NCBI RefSeq assembly: GCF_024172095.1
Contig: NZ_JAMZDX010000008.1
Location: 186,001-250,000, forward strand
DNA length: 64,000 nucleotides
Source: Kitasatospora cinereorecta
GTDB taxonomy: Bacteria; Actinomycetota; Actinomycetes; Streptomycetales; Streptomycetaceae
Direction: 5' to 3'
Part shown: one piece after another, positions 43,039 to 51,713 of the stretch
Layout of the letters: the number at the start of each line of letters is the position of its first letter
Numbering within the stretch: position 1 is the stretch's first letter
Translations under genes and position numbers: made by a program
Notes under the pieces: model-generated
What the model was told of the DNA's origin: nothing
Database searches by the model: none
Seen by the model: only the letters and a program-made list of their open reading frames with translations

Positions 43039-43225
43039 ACCCAGTACCTACCCCCCCAGCGGAGCTCTCCCCAGCTCAAGCCACCTGCTCTGGTCCATCT
43101 TCGTTTGTCCCGTGTCAGACGATCTTGACCGATTATCAAATGATCTTGACTGAATGCGGGGCCGGGCATTGCGTGTGGATGCGGGACCGAGCCTCTTCGA
43201 GGCATCCCGGCCGACTGGATGTAAG

Positions 43226-43239
43226 TTGAACATGTTCAA
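43226..43239. promoter_or_regulatory. 14-bp palindrome TTGAACATGTTCAA
   Basis: A perfect palindrome in an AT-rich patch 78 bases before the lipoprotein start at 43317. It resembles an operator. The two-base centre does not fit the actinobacterial LexA box, which has four. Confidence 0.4.
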
Positions 43240-43316
43240 TAATCATGCCATGGTGTGTGCGCCCAAGGCTCGCCTGCACCGGTAGCCAGGCGCGTGGCGA
43301 TCGGGAGGGCTTTGCA

Positions 43317-43838
43317 GTGGGGCGGACGAGGTCCCGAAGGTGGGCCGTAGGAGGCGCGGCGGTCATGCTGTCTGTGCTGTGTGCCTGCGCCGGCCCCTAC
43401 CAGTACTACGAAGGCACTGGACTTCATGATGCAGCCGCGGCCGAGGCGGCCGGGGTCTGGGAGGGAGCGGAGCAGACGCGGTTGACGCTCAACCAGGACG
43501 GGACGGCTGTCGTTGAGCGACTTGACGGCGTCGACTTCGACTTCGACGACGGCTGGCGAATCTCCGGCGCGGGGACCTGGGAGCTGACAGACCGTGCCGG
43601 CGGACAGAACGTCGTCGTCACCGTGACCACTCGGACTGGGGTAGATGCGCGTGAAGCCTCACCGCCGACAGAGAAAATGGTCGCCGCGCCCCTGACGTAC
43701 ACATGGCGCTTCCATATACGCCGCGATGCGCACAGGAGCCTGGAACTGTTCTTCTTCTTCTTCGGTGATCCCGACATCGGGAACCTGTACCTACTGCGAC
43801 ACGCCAGCGCTTCGAGCCCCGCCGCCGCCACGAGTTGA
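43317..43838 (+). CDS. Secreted lipoprotein, unknown
   Basis: 173 residues from GTG 43317 with GGGAGGG eight bases upstream. A basic start and hydrophobic core (SRRWAVGGAAVMLSVLCACA) lead to a lipobox-like VLCAC; the lipidated Cys would be the last of these. The mature part (GVWEGAEQTRLTLNQDGTAV; GAGTWELTDRAGGQNVVVTV; TYTWRFHIRRDAHRSLELFF FFFGDPD) has the G-W-G and T-L-x-x-D-G-T pattern of small beta-barrel lipoproteins. Anchored outside the membrane. Confidence 0.65.
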   Translation: MGRTRSRRWAVGGAAVMLSVLCACAGPYQYYEGTGLHDAAAAEAAGVWEGAEQTRLTLNQDGTAVVERLDGVDFDFDDGWRISGAGTWELTDRAGGQNVVVTVTTRTGVDAREASPPTEKMVAAPLTYTWRFHIRRDAHRSLELFFFFFGDPDIGNLYLLRHASASSPAAATS

Positions 43839-43895
43839 TCGCCTGTATGTCACCGCCATCGGTGGCCCAGCGCGATCGGATCCGGCAAATCGCCG

Positions 43896-44066
43896 TCAGC
43901 GGTGCGTGGCGGATCGCCCCGCCCGTAGGAAGGCGTTGATGGCGCTGTAGGTCAGCGGTATGTCGTGGTCGTCCATCATCCGCGCCCAGATCTGCGCGGT
44001 CGACCGGCCGGCCCCGGCCAGGGCGCGGATGCGGCGGCGCTGGGTGTCGTCGGATGGCGTCCCGCC
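43896..44066 (-). pseudogene. C-terminal fragment cut by IS256 element
   Basis: Reverse frame PSDDTQRRRIRALAGAGRST AQIWARMMDDHDIPLTYSAI NAFLRAGRSATHR then stop at 43896. The helix-rich sequence resembles an HTH region. The frame continues into the left end of the neighbouring IS256 element, which supplies an ATG at 44105, but the native N-terminus is missing. Confidence 0.4.
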
Positions 44067-45411
44067 GAGTGGTGTAGCAGGGATCTTGGTGTAACCCCTG
44101 GTCATGAAGGAGCCATCGCGCAACTCTCCGAGTAGGAAGGCTCGTTGAGTGAGAGGTGCGCGATGGCCTTGTCCCAGTCTGACCTACTCCGCCTCATGGA
44201 GTCACTGCGTACGGCGGATGGAATCGAGTTGATCAGGGCTGTCGCCCAGCGGATGCTTCAGGAACTGATCGAGGCCGAGGCGACCGCCCGGATCGGCGCT
44301 GAACCCGGCGAGCACACCGAGGCCCGCACCACGTGGCGCAACGGCCACCGCGACAAGACCCTGACCACGCAGGCCGGCGACCTGGAGCTGGCCATCCCCA
44401 AGGTCCGCACCGGCAGCTTCTTCCCCAGTCTGCTCGAGCGCCGACGCCGGATCGACCAGGCCCTCTACGCGGTCATCATGGAGGCCTACGTCCTGGGCGT
44501 GTCGACCCGCTCGGTCGACGACCTTGTCAAGGCCCTGGGCGCGGACACCGGGATCTCCAAGAGTGAGGTCTCCCGGATCTGCGCGGACCTGGACGAACAG
44601 CTCACCGCCTTCCGCGACCGGCCGCTGGGCCACACCCGCTTCCCTTACGTCTACCTCGACGCGACCTACTGCAAGGCGCGGGTGAACCACCAGATCGTCT
44701 CCCGGGCCGTGGTCGTCGCGACCGGGATCACCGAGGACGGCGGCCGCGAGGTGCTCGGGCTGATGGTCGGCGACAGCGAGACCGAGGTGTTCTGGGCCGA
44801 GTTCCTGCGCTCCCTGCGCGAGCGTGGCCTGACCGGGGTCCGCCTGGTCATCGGCGACCACCACAGCGGTCTGGTCAAGGCGATCCGCAAGGTCATGCTC
44901 GGCGCGGCCTACCAGCGCTGTCGCGTCCACTTCCTGCGGAACGTCTTCACGGTGATCCCGAAGGAGGCCGGCGAGATGGTCGCCGCGACCATCCGGACGA
45001 TCTTCGCCCAACCCGCCGAAGCCGCGGTCCGGGCCCAGCTGGACACCGTCGCCGAGATGCTCGGCAAGCAGTTCCCCAAGGTCAGCCAGATGCTGCTGGA
45101 GGCCAAGGACGACCTGACCGCCTTCGCGGCCTTCCCCGAGCGACATTGGAAGAAGATCCAGTCCACCAATCCGCTGGAGCGGATCAACCGCGAGATCAAG
45201 CGTCGCACCGACGTCGTCCAGGTCTTCCCGAACGACGACGCGCTCCTGCGGCTGGTCACCGCCGTGCTGTTCGAGATGCACGACGAATGGATCGCGTTCC
45301 CTCGCCGCTACCTGCCCGAGGCCAGCATGGAGAAGATCTACCCCGCCAACCCCGGCCGCGACGAACTCCCGCTCACTTCATGACTGTTGGCGCACGACCA
45401 CTACACCACTT
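44067..45411 (+). mobile_element. Second IS256-family element
   Basis: Ends share GAGTGGTGTAG at about 44067 and its complement CTACACCACTT at about 45401-45411, bracketing one complete transposase gene. The sequence is distinct from the element at 35.7 kb. No target duplication is evident, which may mean later rearrangement. The right end lies within a tniQ-like gene. Confidence 0.65.
44163..45383 (+). CDS. IS256-family transposase, complete
   Basis: 406 residues from ATG 44163 with GAGAGG six bases before. Mutator-type features: VAQRMLQELIEAEATARIGA, RTTWRNGHRDKTLTTQAGDL, KVRTGSFFPSLLERRRRIDQ, and the DDE residues in YVYLDATYCKARVN (Asp), LVIGDHHSGLVKAI (Asp) and STNPLERINREIKRRTDVVQ (Glu). 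Length and motif order are normal; probably active. Confidence 0.92.
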   Translation: MALSQSDLLRLMESLRTADGIELIRAVAQRMLQELIEAEATARIGAEPGEHTEARTTWRNGHRDKTLTTQAGDLELAIPKVRTGSFFPSLLERRRRIDQALYAVIMEAYVLGVSTRSVDDLVKALGADTGISKSEVSRICADLDEQLTAFRDRPLGHTRFPYVYLDATYCKARVNHQIVSRAVVVATGITEDGGREVLGLMVGDSETEVFWAEFLRSLRERGLTGVRLVIGDHHSGLVKAIRKVMLGAAYQRCRVHFLRNVFTVIPKEAGEMVAATIRTIFAQPAEAAVRAQLDTVAEMLGKQFPKVSQMLLEAKDDLTAFAAFPERHWKKIQSTNPLERINREIKRRTDVVQVFPNDDALLRLVTAVLFEMHDEWIAFPRRYLPEASMEKIYPANPGRDELPLTS

Positions 45412-45888
45412 CATGGGGCACGACCTGTCGTCGGCGGGCATGGCCCGGGCCAGCCGTCGGATCGGTTGCTGCTGGAGGGCCCGGCGCAGGTCTTTACGAC
45501 GTAGTCCGTGGCGCCTGGCGACCAGTCGCCAGGGGACGCCGTTGCGCGGCTGTGCCAACGCGAGAAGCAGGTCGATCCCGCGGAAGAGCTCACTCTGCCC
45601 GGCCTCGCGCAGGTCGGCGGGCTTGTGCTGTTCGGACTGCGGCCTGCCGGGGGCATCGGAGAGAGCACGCCGCAGAGCGGCCGGCCGGCGTCCGGCGAGT
45701 TGGGCGAGGAGAGTGATGTCGGGCTTGCCGATGTTGGCCCCCGGACTGGTCAGGGCGTTGAGGTAGCTGGGTTTGAGGTGATTGGCCCGTGCAAGGCGGC
45801 GGAGGTAGCTGTCGGTGCCCTCGCCGAGCCGGGGAGGGACACGGACCGGCAGGGGCCGCAGCGGCGGCCGGGCGCTCGGCTCGGTCAT
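45373..45888 (-). pseudogene. tniQ: TniQ-family protein, 3' end replaced by IS256
   Basis: ATG 45888 overlaps the tniB stop (ATGA). RPLPVRVPPRLGEGTDSYLR RLARANHLKPSYLNAL is the typical TniQ opening, followed by NIGKPDITLLAQLAGRRPAA and VPWRLVARRHGLRRKDLRRA. From about 45411 the frame runs into IS256 end sequence (SGRAPTVMK), so the protein is truncated. TniQ links target recognition to transposition in Tn5053/Tn7-like elements; here it is a relic. Confidence 0.65.
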
Positions 45889-46268
45889 CGGCGGCGGCCG
45901 GAGGGCGTGGCGCGGGCGCTGGTCTGGGCGGCGTGGTCGAGCGGGATGGCGTCCAGGCCGTCCTTGGTGATCTTCTCGGTGCCGGTGAGGATCGCGTCGA
46001 TGGCCGCGCCGCGGATCTGGTGGGACAGGGCGCCGATCATGCCGCCGGTGCGGTGGTGGAGGTGGCGGTCGAGGTCGACGAGCGTGCCGGGGCGGTGGTC
46101 GTGGAGCAGAAGGTGCTGCTCCAGCGTGGCCACCAGGCCGGTCCACTCCTCGCCGTAGGGGAATGGACGGGTGGGCAGCAGAGTGAAGCGGCCAGCGAAC
46201 TGGGCGCCGCGGGTGCCGGACAGCAGGTTGCTGCGTTCGATGTCGATGCCCGCGTAGACGAACGTGGC
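45885..46268 (-). pseudogene. tniB: TniB-like AAA ATPase, C-terminal remnant
   Basis: Starting after an in-frame TGA near 46275 the frame reads AAIPATFVYAGIDIERSNLL SGTRGAQFAGRFTLLPTRPF PYGEEWTGLVATLEQHLLL, then RHLHHRTGGMIGALSHQIRG AAIDAILTGTEKITKDGLD. This is the sensor and lid end of TniB/TnsC-like ATPases; the Walker motifs are gone. It overlaps tniQ by ATGA, the normal order of such transposons. A + strand tail at about 46276-46331 (ARAFADPDFQVCFP, stop) is another gene remnant at the same junction. Confidence 0.6.
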
Positions 46269-46381
46269 GGGGATGGCAGCGCCTCACCGCCAGGGCCTTC
46301 GCCGACCCCGACTTCCAGGTGTGCTTCCCGTAGGCGAAGGTCCGGTCGAGCTCCACCGGGCCCGACAAGAGGGAGAAGACC

Positions 46382-46717
46382 GTGGACGACCTCTTCCAGC
46401 AGATCCGCGAACTGCGCCGCCGCGACGAGCGGCGCGGCGGCGCGCCCGACCACGTGCAGGAACTCCTGCTGGTCACCAAGGTCGCCGAGGAGGCCTGCGA
46501 GGCCGGCGAGCTGTACCGGCGCTCCAAGGGCTGGGGGACCGACGGCCCGGTCACCGCGACCCGCCGCGAGGCACAGCACGAGATGTGTGCCGCCATCATG
46601 GCCGGCCTGGTCGCCCTCGACCGGCTGTACCCCGACGGCGACGCCTCCAAGGTATGGGCCGACTACCTCGCCTACGGCAACGAGCGGGCCCGGCGGGAGA
46701 ACACCGAAGCGGCCTGA
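46382..46717 (+). CDS. MazG-like pyrophosphohydrolase family protein
   Basis: 111 residues from GTG 46382, with GGGAG seven bases upstream. LLVTKVAEEACEAGELYRRS then EMCAAIMAGLVALDRLYPDG follows the all-alpha MazG pattern, in which the EE-x-x-E acidic residues and a later Glu/Asp bind Mg2+ to hydrolyse nucleoside triphosphates. The short form is common in actinobacteria. Not part of an obvious operon. Confidence 0.7.
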   Translation: MDDLFQQIRELRRRDERRGGAPDHVQELLLVTKVAEEACEAGELYRRSKGWGTDGPVTATRREAQHEMCAAIMAGLVALDRLYPDGDASKVWADYLAYGNERARRENTEAA

Positions 46718-46880
46718 CCACACCAGCGGCGCGACGGCCCTCGGCGGGGAGCAGATCTCTGCCAGGGGCCGCCGCACGCGACCGTGCGGACGGCACCAGG
46801 CCGGCGGATCGGCGCCTCGCCCCGGTGAAGTTCCACTTGAACCGGCAGAGTTGGGCCCAGTTCTCGTCTACCGTCATGTC

Positions 46881-47729
46881 GTGACGATCCTGATCATCGG
46901 CGGAAGCGGATTCCTGGGCACCGAGTTGGTCCGCCAGGCGGCATCGGCAGGAATCCCGGTGGCCGCGACCTTTACCACCCGGCCCGGCGACGCCCCCCGC
47001 ATCCCCTGGCACGCGCTCGACCTGCGGGACCCCGGCCGCCTCGACGCCGTCATGGCCGAGGTGAAGCCGCGCGTGGTCATCAACGCGGCGAGCGGCGGAG
47101 CCGACTGGGCCGTCACCGCCGAGGGGCCCATCCGCGTGGCACTCGCCTCAGCTCGACACGGCAGCCGGCTGATCCACGTCTCGTCCGACGCGGTGTTCTC
47201 CGGCACCCGCATCCACTACGACGAATCCAGCCTCCCGGACCCGCTCACCCCCTACGGCGCGGCGAAGGCCGCGGCCGAGACCGGGGTCCTCCTCGTCCAG
47301 CCCGACGCCGCCGTGGCCCGAACATCGCTGATCATCGGCGACCACCGCTCGAACCACGTCGCCCTGGTCCACGACCTCGCGGCCGGCACCCGCGACGGCG
47401 TCCTGTTCAGCGACGACATCCGCTGCCCCGTGCACGTCACCGACCTGGCCGCCGCCCTCCTCGAACTCGCCACCCGCAACATAGGCGGACTCCTCCACCT
47501 CGCAGGACCCGATGCCGTGAGCCGCCACGAACTCGGCGTCCTCATCGCCCAACGCGACGGACTCGACGCCACCCGTCTACGCGCAGGCCTGCGCGCACAC
47601 AGCCCACGCCCCGGCGCGCTCGACGTCCGCCTCGACAGCCGAGCCACCCAGAGTCGGCTGCACACGGCCCTGCGCGGCGCCCGCCAGTTCCTGACCGAGG
47701 ATCCCGCCAGCCTGCTGCCAGCTGAATGA
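46881..47729 (+). CDS. RmlD-like NAD(P)-dependent sugar reductase/epimerase
   Basis: 282 residues from GTG 46881. N-terminal Rossmann motif VTILIIGGSGFLGTELVRQA, RVVINAASGGADWAV, RLIHVSSDAVFSGTRIHYDE (Ser-Ser-Asp and substrate loop), catalytic pair in LTPYGAAKAAAETGV, and VHVTDLAAALLELA. This is the extended SDR fold of dTDP-4-dehydrorhamnose reductases. It is isolated here without other sugar genes, so its substrate is unknown. Its last 150 bases overlap a reverse-strand truncated gene, and an AATGATCTTGACC repeat follows the stop. Confidence 0.8.
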   Translation: MTILIIGGSGFLGTELVRQAASAGIPVAATFTTRPGDAPRIPWHALDLRDPGRLDAVMAEVKPRVVINAASGGADWAVTAEGPIRVALASARHGSRLIHVSSDAVFSGTRIHYDESSLPDPLTPYGAAKAAAETGVLLVQPDAAVARTSLIIGDHRSNHVALVHDLAAGTRDGVLFSDDIRCPVHVTDLAAALLELATRNIGGLLHLAGPDAVSRHELGVLIAQRDGLDATRLRAGLRAHSPRPGALDVRLDSRATQSRLHTALRGARQFLTEDPASLLPAE

Positions 47730-47969
47730 TCTTGACCAAGCGATAGAAGCGGCCAGGTTGCGCGCATGGCGGAGAGGAGAAGTCGGTACGCACCACCAGC
47801 GCGTCCGGCCACCGGGCAGTTCAGCCACGCGAGGACCGTACCGCCACGCCCGTGAACCATCCCGGTCACAGCACGCGGGGTGAACGGTCGCGGCGAGCCG
47901 GGCGCGGAGCAACTCGACCAGTGCCAGGCGCATGGCAGGGTGCAACATGGGGACCAGGTTGCGGTGCAT
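47577..47969 (-). CDS. Basic protein, probably 3'-truncated
   Basis: ATG 47969 is preceded by GAGAGGA at seven bases. MHRNLVPMLHPAMRLALVEL, RARLAATVHPACCDRDGSRA and GGRTRWWCVPTSPLRHARNL have protein character; beyond about residue 75 (near 47740) the frame runs antisense to the sugar reductase. A GATCTTGACC repeat at the junction suggests recombination there. A weak relative of the dispersed promoter (TTGATC, 16 bases, TACCGT) lies upstream at about 48085-48112. Function unknown. Confidence 0.4.
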   Translation of the reverse strand: MHRNLVPMLHPAMRLALVELLRARLAATVHPACCDRDGSRAWRYGPRVAELPGGRTRWWCVPTSPLRHARNLAASIAWSRSFSWQQAGGILGQELAGAAQGRVQPTLGGSAVEADVERAGAWAVCAQACA

Positions 47970-48253
47970 CGGGGTTCCTCTCATTTGTTCGGCAGCGTTT
48001 GGCCCGGCGGGCCGGTGGTGCGTCCCGACGGTGCGGCCGGCGGAGACGGTCACGTGGACCGGCCCCGGGCTGAGCGGAAGGCACGGTAGGGGCCGGAATC
48101 GGCGGATCAACCCCTCCACGAGATCGGGGCAGGCCCAGCGCTGGGTGGGCTCCGTCTGTCCGTTGGGGGTCAGCGCACCTTGCCGTGGCAGTCGTGTCCT
48201 CGGACCTGGCGCGTGGGGCTGCGGGGCGCCTCAGTGTCGAACTGACGAAACGG

Positions 48254-49135
48254 ATGGACGCGAAATCACTCGTCCGACATGATCGCAATGTGTACATACC
48301 GAGACTCCTCGCCCGCACCGTCGCCGCGTCTCTGCTGACCGGAGCCGTGACGAGCTGCACCAGTTCGCATCCCGTCTCGGAAGCCACGGTTCAGCCGTCG
48401 TCAGCCTCGGCCCCGGCGGCCCGGTCGGCGACGTCCGAGAAGGGGCCGAAGGACGACCTGATGGCCGCAGCAGCTGTGATGAGCAAGGCCGGAACCGCCA
48501 GAATCACTATCAGCGGCGGCACGCAAGGCAGCGGTGTCCAGTCCTGGAACGCGCCGCAGATGATCTTGCTGAACATGTCGGCCCCGGAAAGCAATGGCAG
48601 CATGTTGTGCGCCGAGGACGCGGTCTACGTTGCAGTGCCCGCTACGGCCTACGGCGGCAAGCACTGGGTGAGGATCGACGAGAATTCGGCCCCGGGCACG
48701 GCGAAGCAGGCCGATGTCGAAAAGATCATGCTCATGACCATACTGGTCGAGGTCTTCAACCCGGTCCTGGAACTCCACGCCGTGGTCCATGACAACGCGA
48801 TCACCAAGATCGGTGTGGACCGGGTCAACGACGCCGACGCGACCCGCTACAGCGCACGGCTCACCGTGGACACCCTTGTCGCCCAGATGACCTCGCTCAC
48901 CGACGCGAGCAGGGACCGGATCCGCAAGCAGCTGACGTCGTACGGGCAGACCCAGAGCGTCGACTTCTGGATCAGCGGCAGGAACGAGCTCGTCCAGTTC
49001 GGAATAGCCGGTCTCAGCAGCACCAACCACAGCGCCACCACTCTTCTCACCTACTCCGACCTCGGCGCTGCGCCCGCTCCGGTGGCTCCGCAGGCCTCTG
49101 ATGTTGTCGTACCTGGCGGTTCCGCCCAGTCCTGA
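48254..49135 (+). CDS. LppX/LprG-like lipoprotein
   Basis: 293 residues if ATG 48254 is used (GTG 48290 is an alternative; neither has a good ribosome site). A signal with lipobox (ASLLTGAVTSCTSS) is followed by a Ser/Ala-rich linker, then AAAAVMSKAGTARITISGGT, GSMLCAEDAVYVAVPATAYG GKHWVRID, YSARLTVDTLVAQMTSL and SVDFWISGRNELVQFGI. The AxxV-M-x-xAGTAR start and the D-x-W-I-x-x-x-x-L-V end match the LppX_LprAFG type beta-sandwich, which binds lipids outside the membrane. Confidence 0.65.
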   Translation: MDAKSLVRHDRNVYIPRLLARTVAASLLTGAVTSCTSSHPVSEATVQPSSASAPAARSATSEKGPKDDLMAAAAVMSKAGTARITISGGTQGSGVQSWNAPQMILLNMSAPESNGSMLCAEDAVYVAVPATAYGGKHWVRIDENSAPGTAKQADVEKIMLMTILVEVFNPVLELHAVVHDNAITKIGVDRVNDADATRYSARLTVDTLVAQMTSLTDASRDRIRKQLTSYGQTQSVDFWISGRNELVQFGIAGLSSTNHSATTLLTYSDLGAAPAPVAPQASDVVVPGGSAQS

Positions 49136-49259
49136 CGTTCCAACGGCTGACCGTAGCCGCCCCGCGCAGTTCAGCCGTGCGACGCGGCCGTTGCCAGCGC
49201 GAGTTGCCCGCGGCCCGAGCGCTACCCTCGCCGTGCCCACGCGTGTGCCGGTTGGATTC

Positions 49260-49705
49260 CGATGCTCGTCTCCCGGTCCCGTGGACCGGAGTAGTCCCTG
49301 GATCCAGGACAGGTTGGTGAGTGTGCCGTTCACGGCGGGCCAGTTGATCCAGAGCACGCCCGGGTTCCGTCCCGCGGGATCGCCTGCGGGGTCGGGCACG
49401 TCCAGCCATCTTCCGGTGCCCAGAATTTCCAGCTGGGGGTGGTGCCCGGCTCGGCCGGTTCCGGAGTCCGTCGGCACCAGCCAGTAGGTCATGGCGGTGC
49501 GCTGGTCGTGGAGTACCGGCCCCAGGGGGTTCGCCGCTGGGCTTCGGTGGATGGTGTCGAGGAGCGGGAGGCCGACTTCGGCCGCGAGTGCGACAGCGTC
49601 CCAGCGAACCCCGGCCGGGACGGAGGCCAGGTGGCCGGGGTCGATCGCCCAGCGAAGCACCGTGCGGTCGCGACGGTGAGGTCCCAGGGTTCCGGCCAGC
49701 CACAC
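49260..49705 (-). pseudogene. Conserved actinobacterial hypothetical, 3'-truncated
   Basis: GTG 49705 (coding-like sequence extends slightly upstream as LTPELAAAIPPAV without a normal start). WLAGTLGPHRRDRTVLRWAI, GVRWDAVALAAEVGLPLLDT, GPVLHDQRTAMTYWLVPTDS and LEILGTGRWLDVPDPAGDPA form a convincing protein; after WIQGLLRSTGPGDEHRN (near 49260) the frame becomes nonsense and then runs antisense to the lipoprotein gene. The layout recalls small relatives of plasmid bifunctional primase-polymerases, but this is a guess. Confidence 0.4.
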
Positions 49706-49759
49706 TGCGGGCGGGATCGCCGCAGCCAGTTCGGGAGTCAGAGCGCTCTACCTTCTTGA

Positions 49760-49973
49760 CCGGGTTGACCGGGCCATTCGTAGGGTTGGGTCACCCAGGG
49801 GTGCTGGGTGTGGCTATCAGAGGGCTGCCTCTCGTGGCTCGAAACGCTTCGCCGCCCGGCATCCCACGACGACTCGGCCGCCGATTAGGAAGTGCGAGCA
49901 AGTCGCTGAGTAGAGCAATGCCGGCGAAGTCGTCCGTGGTACCAACAGCACGAACACGCACGTCAGGAGCACG
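49760..49973 (+). ncRNA. Candidate IS110-type bridge RNA region
   Basis: About 210 non-coding bases directly upstream of an IS110-family recombinase. Elements of the IS110 group encode a structured bridge RNA in the left-end non-coding segment, whose two loops pair with donor and target DNA. Several self-complementary patches are visible here, but I could not fold it or define the ends. Position-based inference only. Confidence 0.35.
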
Positions 49974-51170
49974 ATGAGCCGGATATGGGCGGGGATCGAC
50001 AGCGGCAAGGGCCACCACCACGGCCTGGCTCTGGACGCCGACGGCAAGACCCTGCTGTCGCGGCGGGTCGCCAACGACGAACCCGAGTTGCTGCAACTGG
50101 TCGGTGACGTCCTGGCCCTGGCCAGCGGCGACCAGGTGACCTGGGCGATCGACATGACCGGCGGGGAGCCGGCCTTGCTGCTGAGTCTGCTGATGTCCCA
50201 TGGTCAGGAGGTTCTGTACATTCCCGGACGCCTGGTGAACCGGGCCTCCGACGGCTACCGGGGTGAGGGGAAGACCGACGCCCGCGACGCCTACGTGATC
50301 GCCGACCAGGCCAGGATGCGCCGCGACCTGCAGCCGATCCGTCCCGGCGACGAGGCCGCGATCGAACTCAAGCTGCTGACCGGCCGCCGGGCCGATCTGG
50401 TCGAGGACCGCACCCGGTCCGTCAACCGCCTGCGCGGCACCCTGCTGAGCATGTTCCCGGCCCTGGAACGGGCCCTGGACCTGGGAAACGTCGGTCCACT
50501 CAAGCTGCTGACCGGCTACCAGACCCCCGCGGCGATCCGCCGCGTCGGGGTCTCACGGCTGGCCACGTGGCTGGCCAACCGCAAGGTCCGCAACGCAAAA
50601 ACCCTGGCTGAAGCGGCGGTTGAGGCCGCCGAGCGGCAGTACACCTCCGTTCCCGGGGAGAAGACCATCGCGAAGCTGGTCCATACCCTGGCCGAGGAGG
50701 TGATGACCCTCAACGAGCACATCGCCGAGATCGACAAGCTCATCGAGGGCCGGTTTCGCGAGCACGAACTCGCCGACATAGTCGAGAGCCTCCCGGGCAT
50801 CGGGACCGTGCTCGGCGCCGAGTTCCTGGCCGCCGTCGGTGGCAGCCTGGACGCCTTCGCCTCTCCAGACGCCCTTGCGGCCTTCGCCGGCGTCGCCCCC
50901 GCGCCCCGCGACTCGGGCAAGGTCAGCGGCAACCTCCGCCGGCCCAGCCAGTACCACCGAAGACTCCAACGCGTCTTCTACACTTCCGCGCTGGTGAGCA
51001 TCCGCTGCGACCCGAACTCGCGGACGTTCTACGACCGCAAGCGCGCAGAGGGAAAGCGACACGTCCAGGCCGTGATGGCCCTCGCCCGCCGACGCGTCAA
51101 CGTCCTGTGGGCCTTGGTCCGTGACCGGCGGTGCTACCAGGTCGCACCGCCGGTGACCGAGGCGGCTTGA
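49974..51170 (+). CDS. IS110-family transposase (DEDD recombinase)
   Basis: 398 residues from ATG 49974, GGAG four bases upstream. N-terminal RuvC-like DEDD domain: WAGIDSGKGHHHGLALDADG (first Asp), VTWAIDMTGGEPALLL, and KTDARDAYVIADQARM (last Asp pair). C-terminal Tnp20 domain: DIVESLPGIGTVLGAEFLAA and ALAAFAGVAPAPRDSGKVSG with the catalytic-Ser region. Complete and without frameshift. The gene stands between the truncated hypothetical on its left and a frameshifted ATPase on its right. Confidence 0.93.
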   Translation: MSRIWAGIDSGKGHHHGLALDADGKTLLSRRVANDEPELLQLVGDVLALASGDQVTWAIDMTGGEPALLLSLLMSHGQEVLYIPGRLVNRASDGYRGEGKTDARDAYVIADQARMRRDLQPIRPGDEAAIELKLLTGRRADLVEDRTRSVNRLRGTLLSMFPALERALDLGNVGPLKLLTGYQTPAAIRRVGVSRLATWLANRKVRNAKTLAEAAVEAAERQYTSVPGEKTIAKLVHTLAEEVMTLNEHIAEIDKLIEGRFREHELADIVESLPGIGTVLGAEFLAAVGGSLDAFASPDALAAFAGVAPAPRDSGKVSGNLRRPSQYHRRLQRVFYTSALVSIRCDPNSRTFYDRKRAEGKRHVQAVMALARRRVNVLWALVRDRRCYQVAPPVTEAA

Positions 51171-51225
51171 CAACAACATTAGGAAGCGTCTCCTGTTGTC
51201 GGGTGTCATCGGGGCCGCCGTTCGG

Positions 51226-51713
51226 TCAGGGCTCGGGGGTCGGTTCGGGTTCGCGGTGGAGGGTGAGGGGGCAGATCGCCCAGACGACCTTGCCGAGCGG
51301 GACCCGATGCCAGCCCCAGCGCCGACCGGTGACCGTTGCGACGATTCCGAGGCCGAGCCCGCCCTCATCCAGGCCGGGCGTAGCGGTGCCGGAGCACGGC
51401 CCCTGGTTGCTGGTGTCGCTGACGGCCACCAAGGCGTCGTCGGCGGTGAGCCACAGGGTGATCCGGGTGGTGGCCGGGCCCTCGGACGGCTGGGCGTGCT
51501 TCCAGACGTTGGTCACGAGTTCGACCACGACGAGGCCGAGGTCGGCGAGGCAGTCCTCGTCCACCTGGACGTGCCGTGCGGCAGCCCCGCGCGGCAGGAT
51601 GCGATGGCCTCGGCGCGTAGTTCGGGGACGTGCGCGGGTGTCAGGCGCCGCACATGGCGTGTCCAGGTGGCAGCCTGTTCGGGCGGGGTGCCGGTTCGGG
51701 CCGTTGTGGTCAT
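51226..51713 (-). pseudogene. RsbW-like anti-sigma/HATPase, frameshifted
   Basis: Starts in one frame (MTTTARTGTPPEQAATWTRH, RLTPAHVPELRAEAIASCRAG; to about 51595) and continues in another with the ATP-binding fold: CLADLGLVVVELVTNVWKHA (N box), ALVAVSDTS, GGLGLGIVATVTGRRWGWHR (G2 box) and KVVWAICPL. The shift lies in a GCGCGGGG run. Such single-domain ATPases are frequent Streptomyces regulators of sigma-factor partners. Either a one-base sequencing error or a recent inactivation. Confidence 0.7.

Larger units (their letters stand above)
41483..43152. repeat. Block bounded by 32-bp repeats; internal inverted copy
   Basis: GACCTTGACCGGCGGTCAAA... at 41483-41514 and GATCTTGACCGATTATCAAA... 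at 43121-43152 agree at 25 of 32 positions in the same orientation. A third, inverted copy (GGTCAAGATCATTTGTCGCA) begins at 42174, so 42174 to about 43130 is flanked by inverted repeats (19 of 25 matching). A fourth piece (AATGATCTTGACC) is at about 47727. No transposase is inside, only three small leftward genes. May be a non-autonomous mobile element or ends of lost ISs. Confidence 0.5.

Noticed and set aside
43226..43239. LexA/SOS box
   Set aside because: The palindrome has GAAC and GTTC arms separated by two bases instead of four, and the downstream gene is a lipoprotein, not an SOS gene.
44067..45411. Composite transposon formed by the two IS256 elements at 35.7 and 44.1 kb
   Set aside because: Their transposases and terminal repeats differ clearly, so they are not a matched pair.
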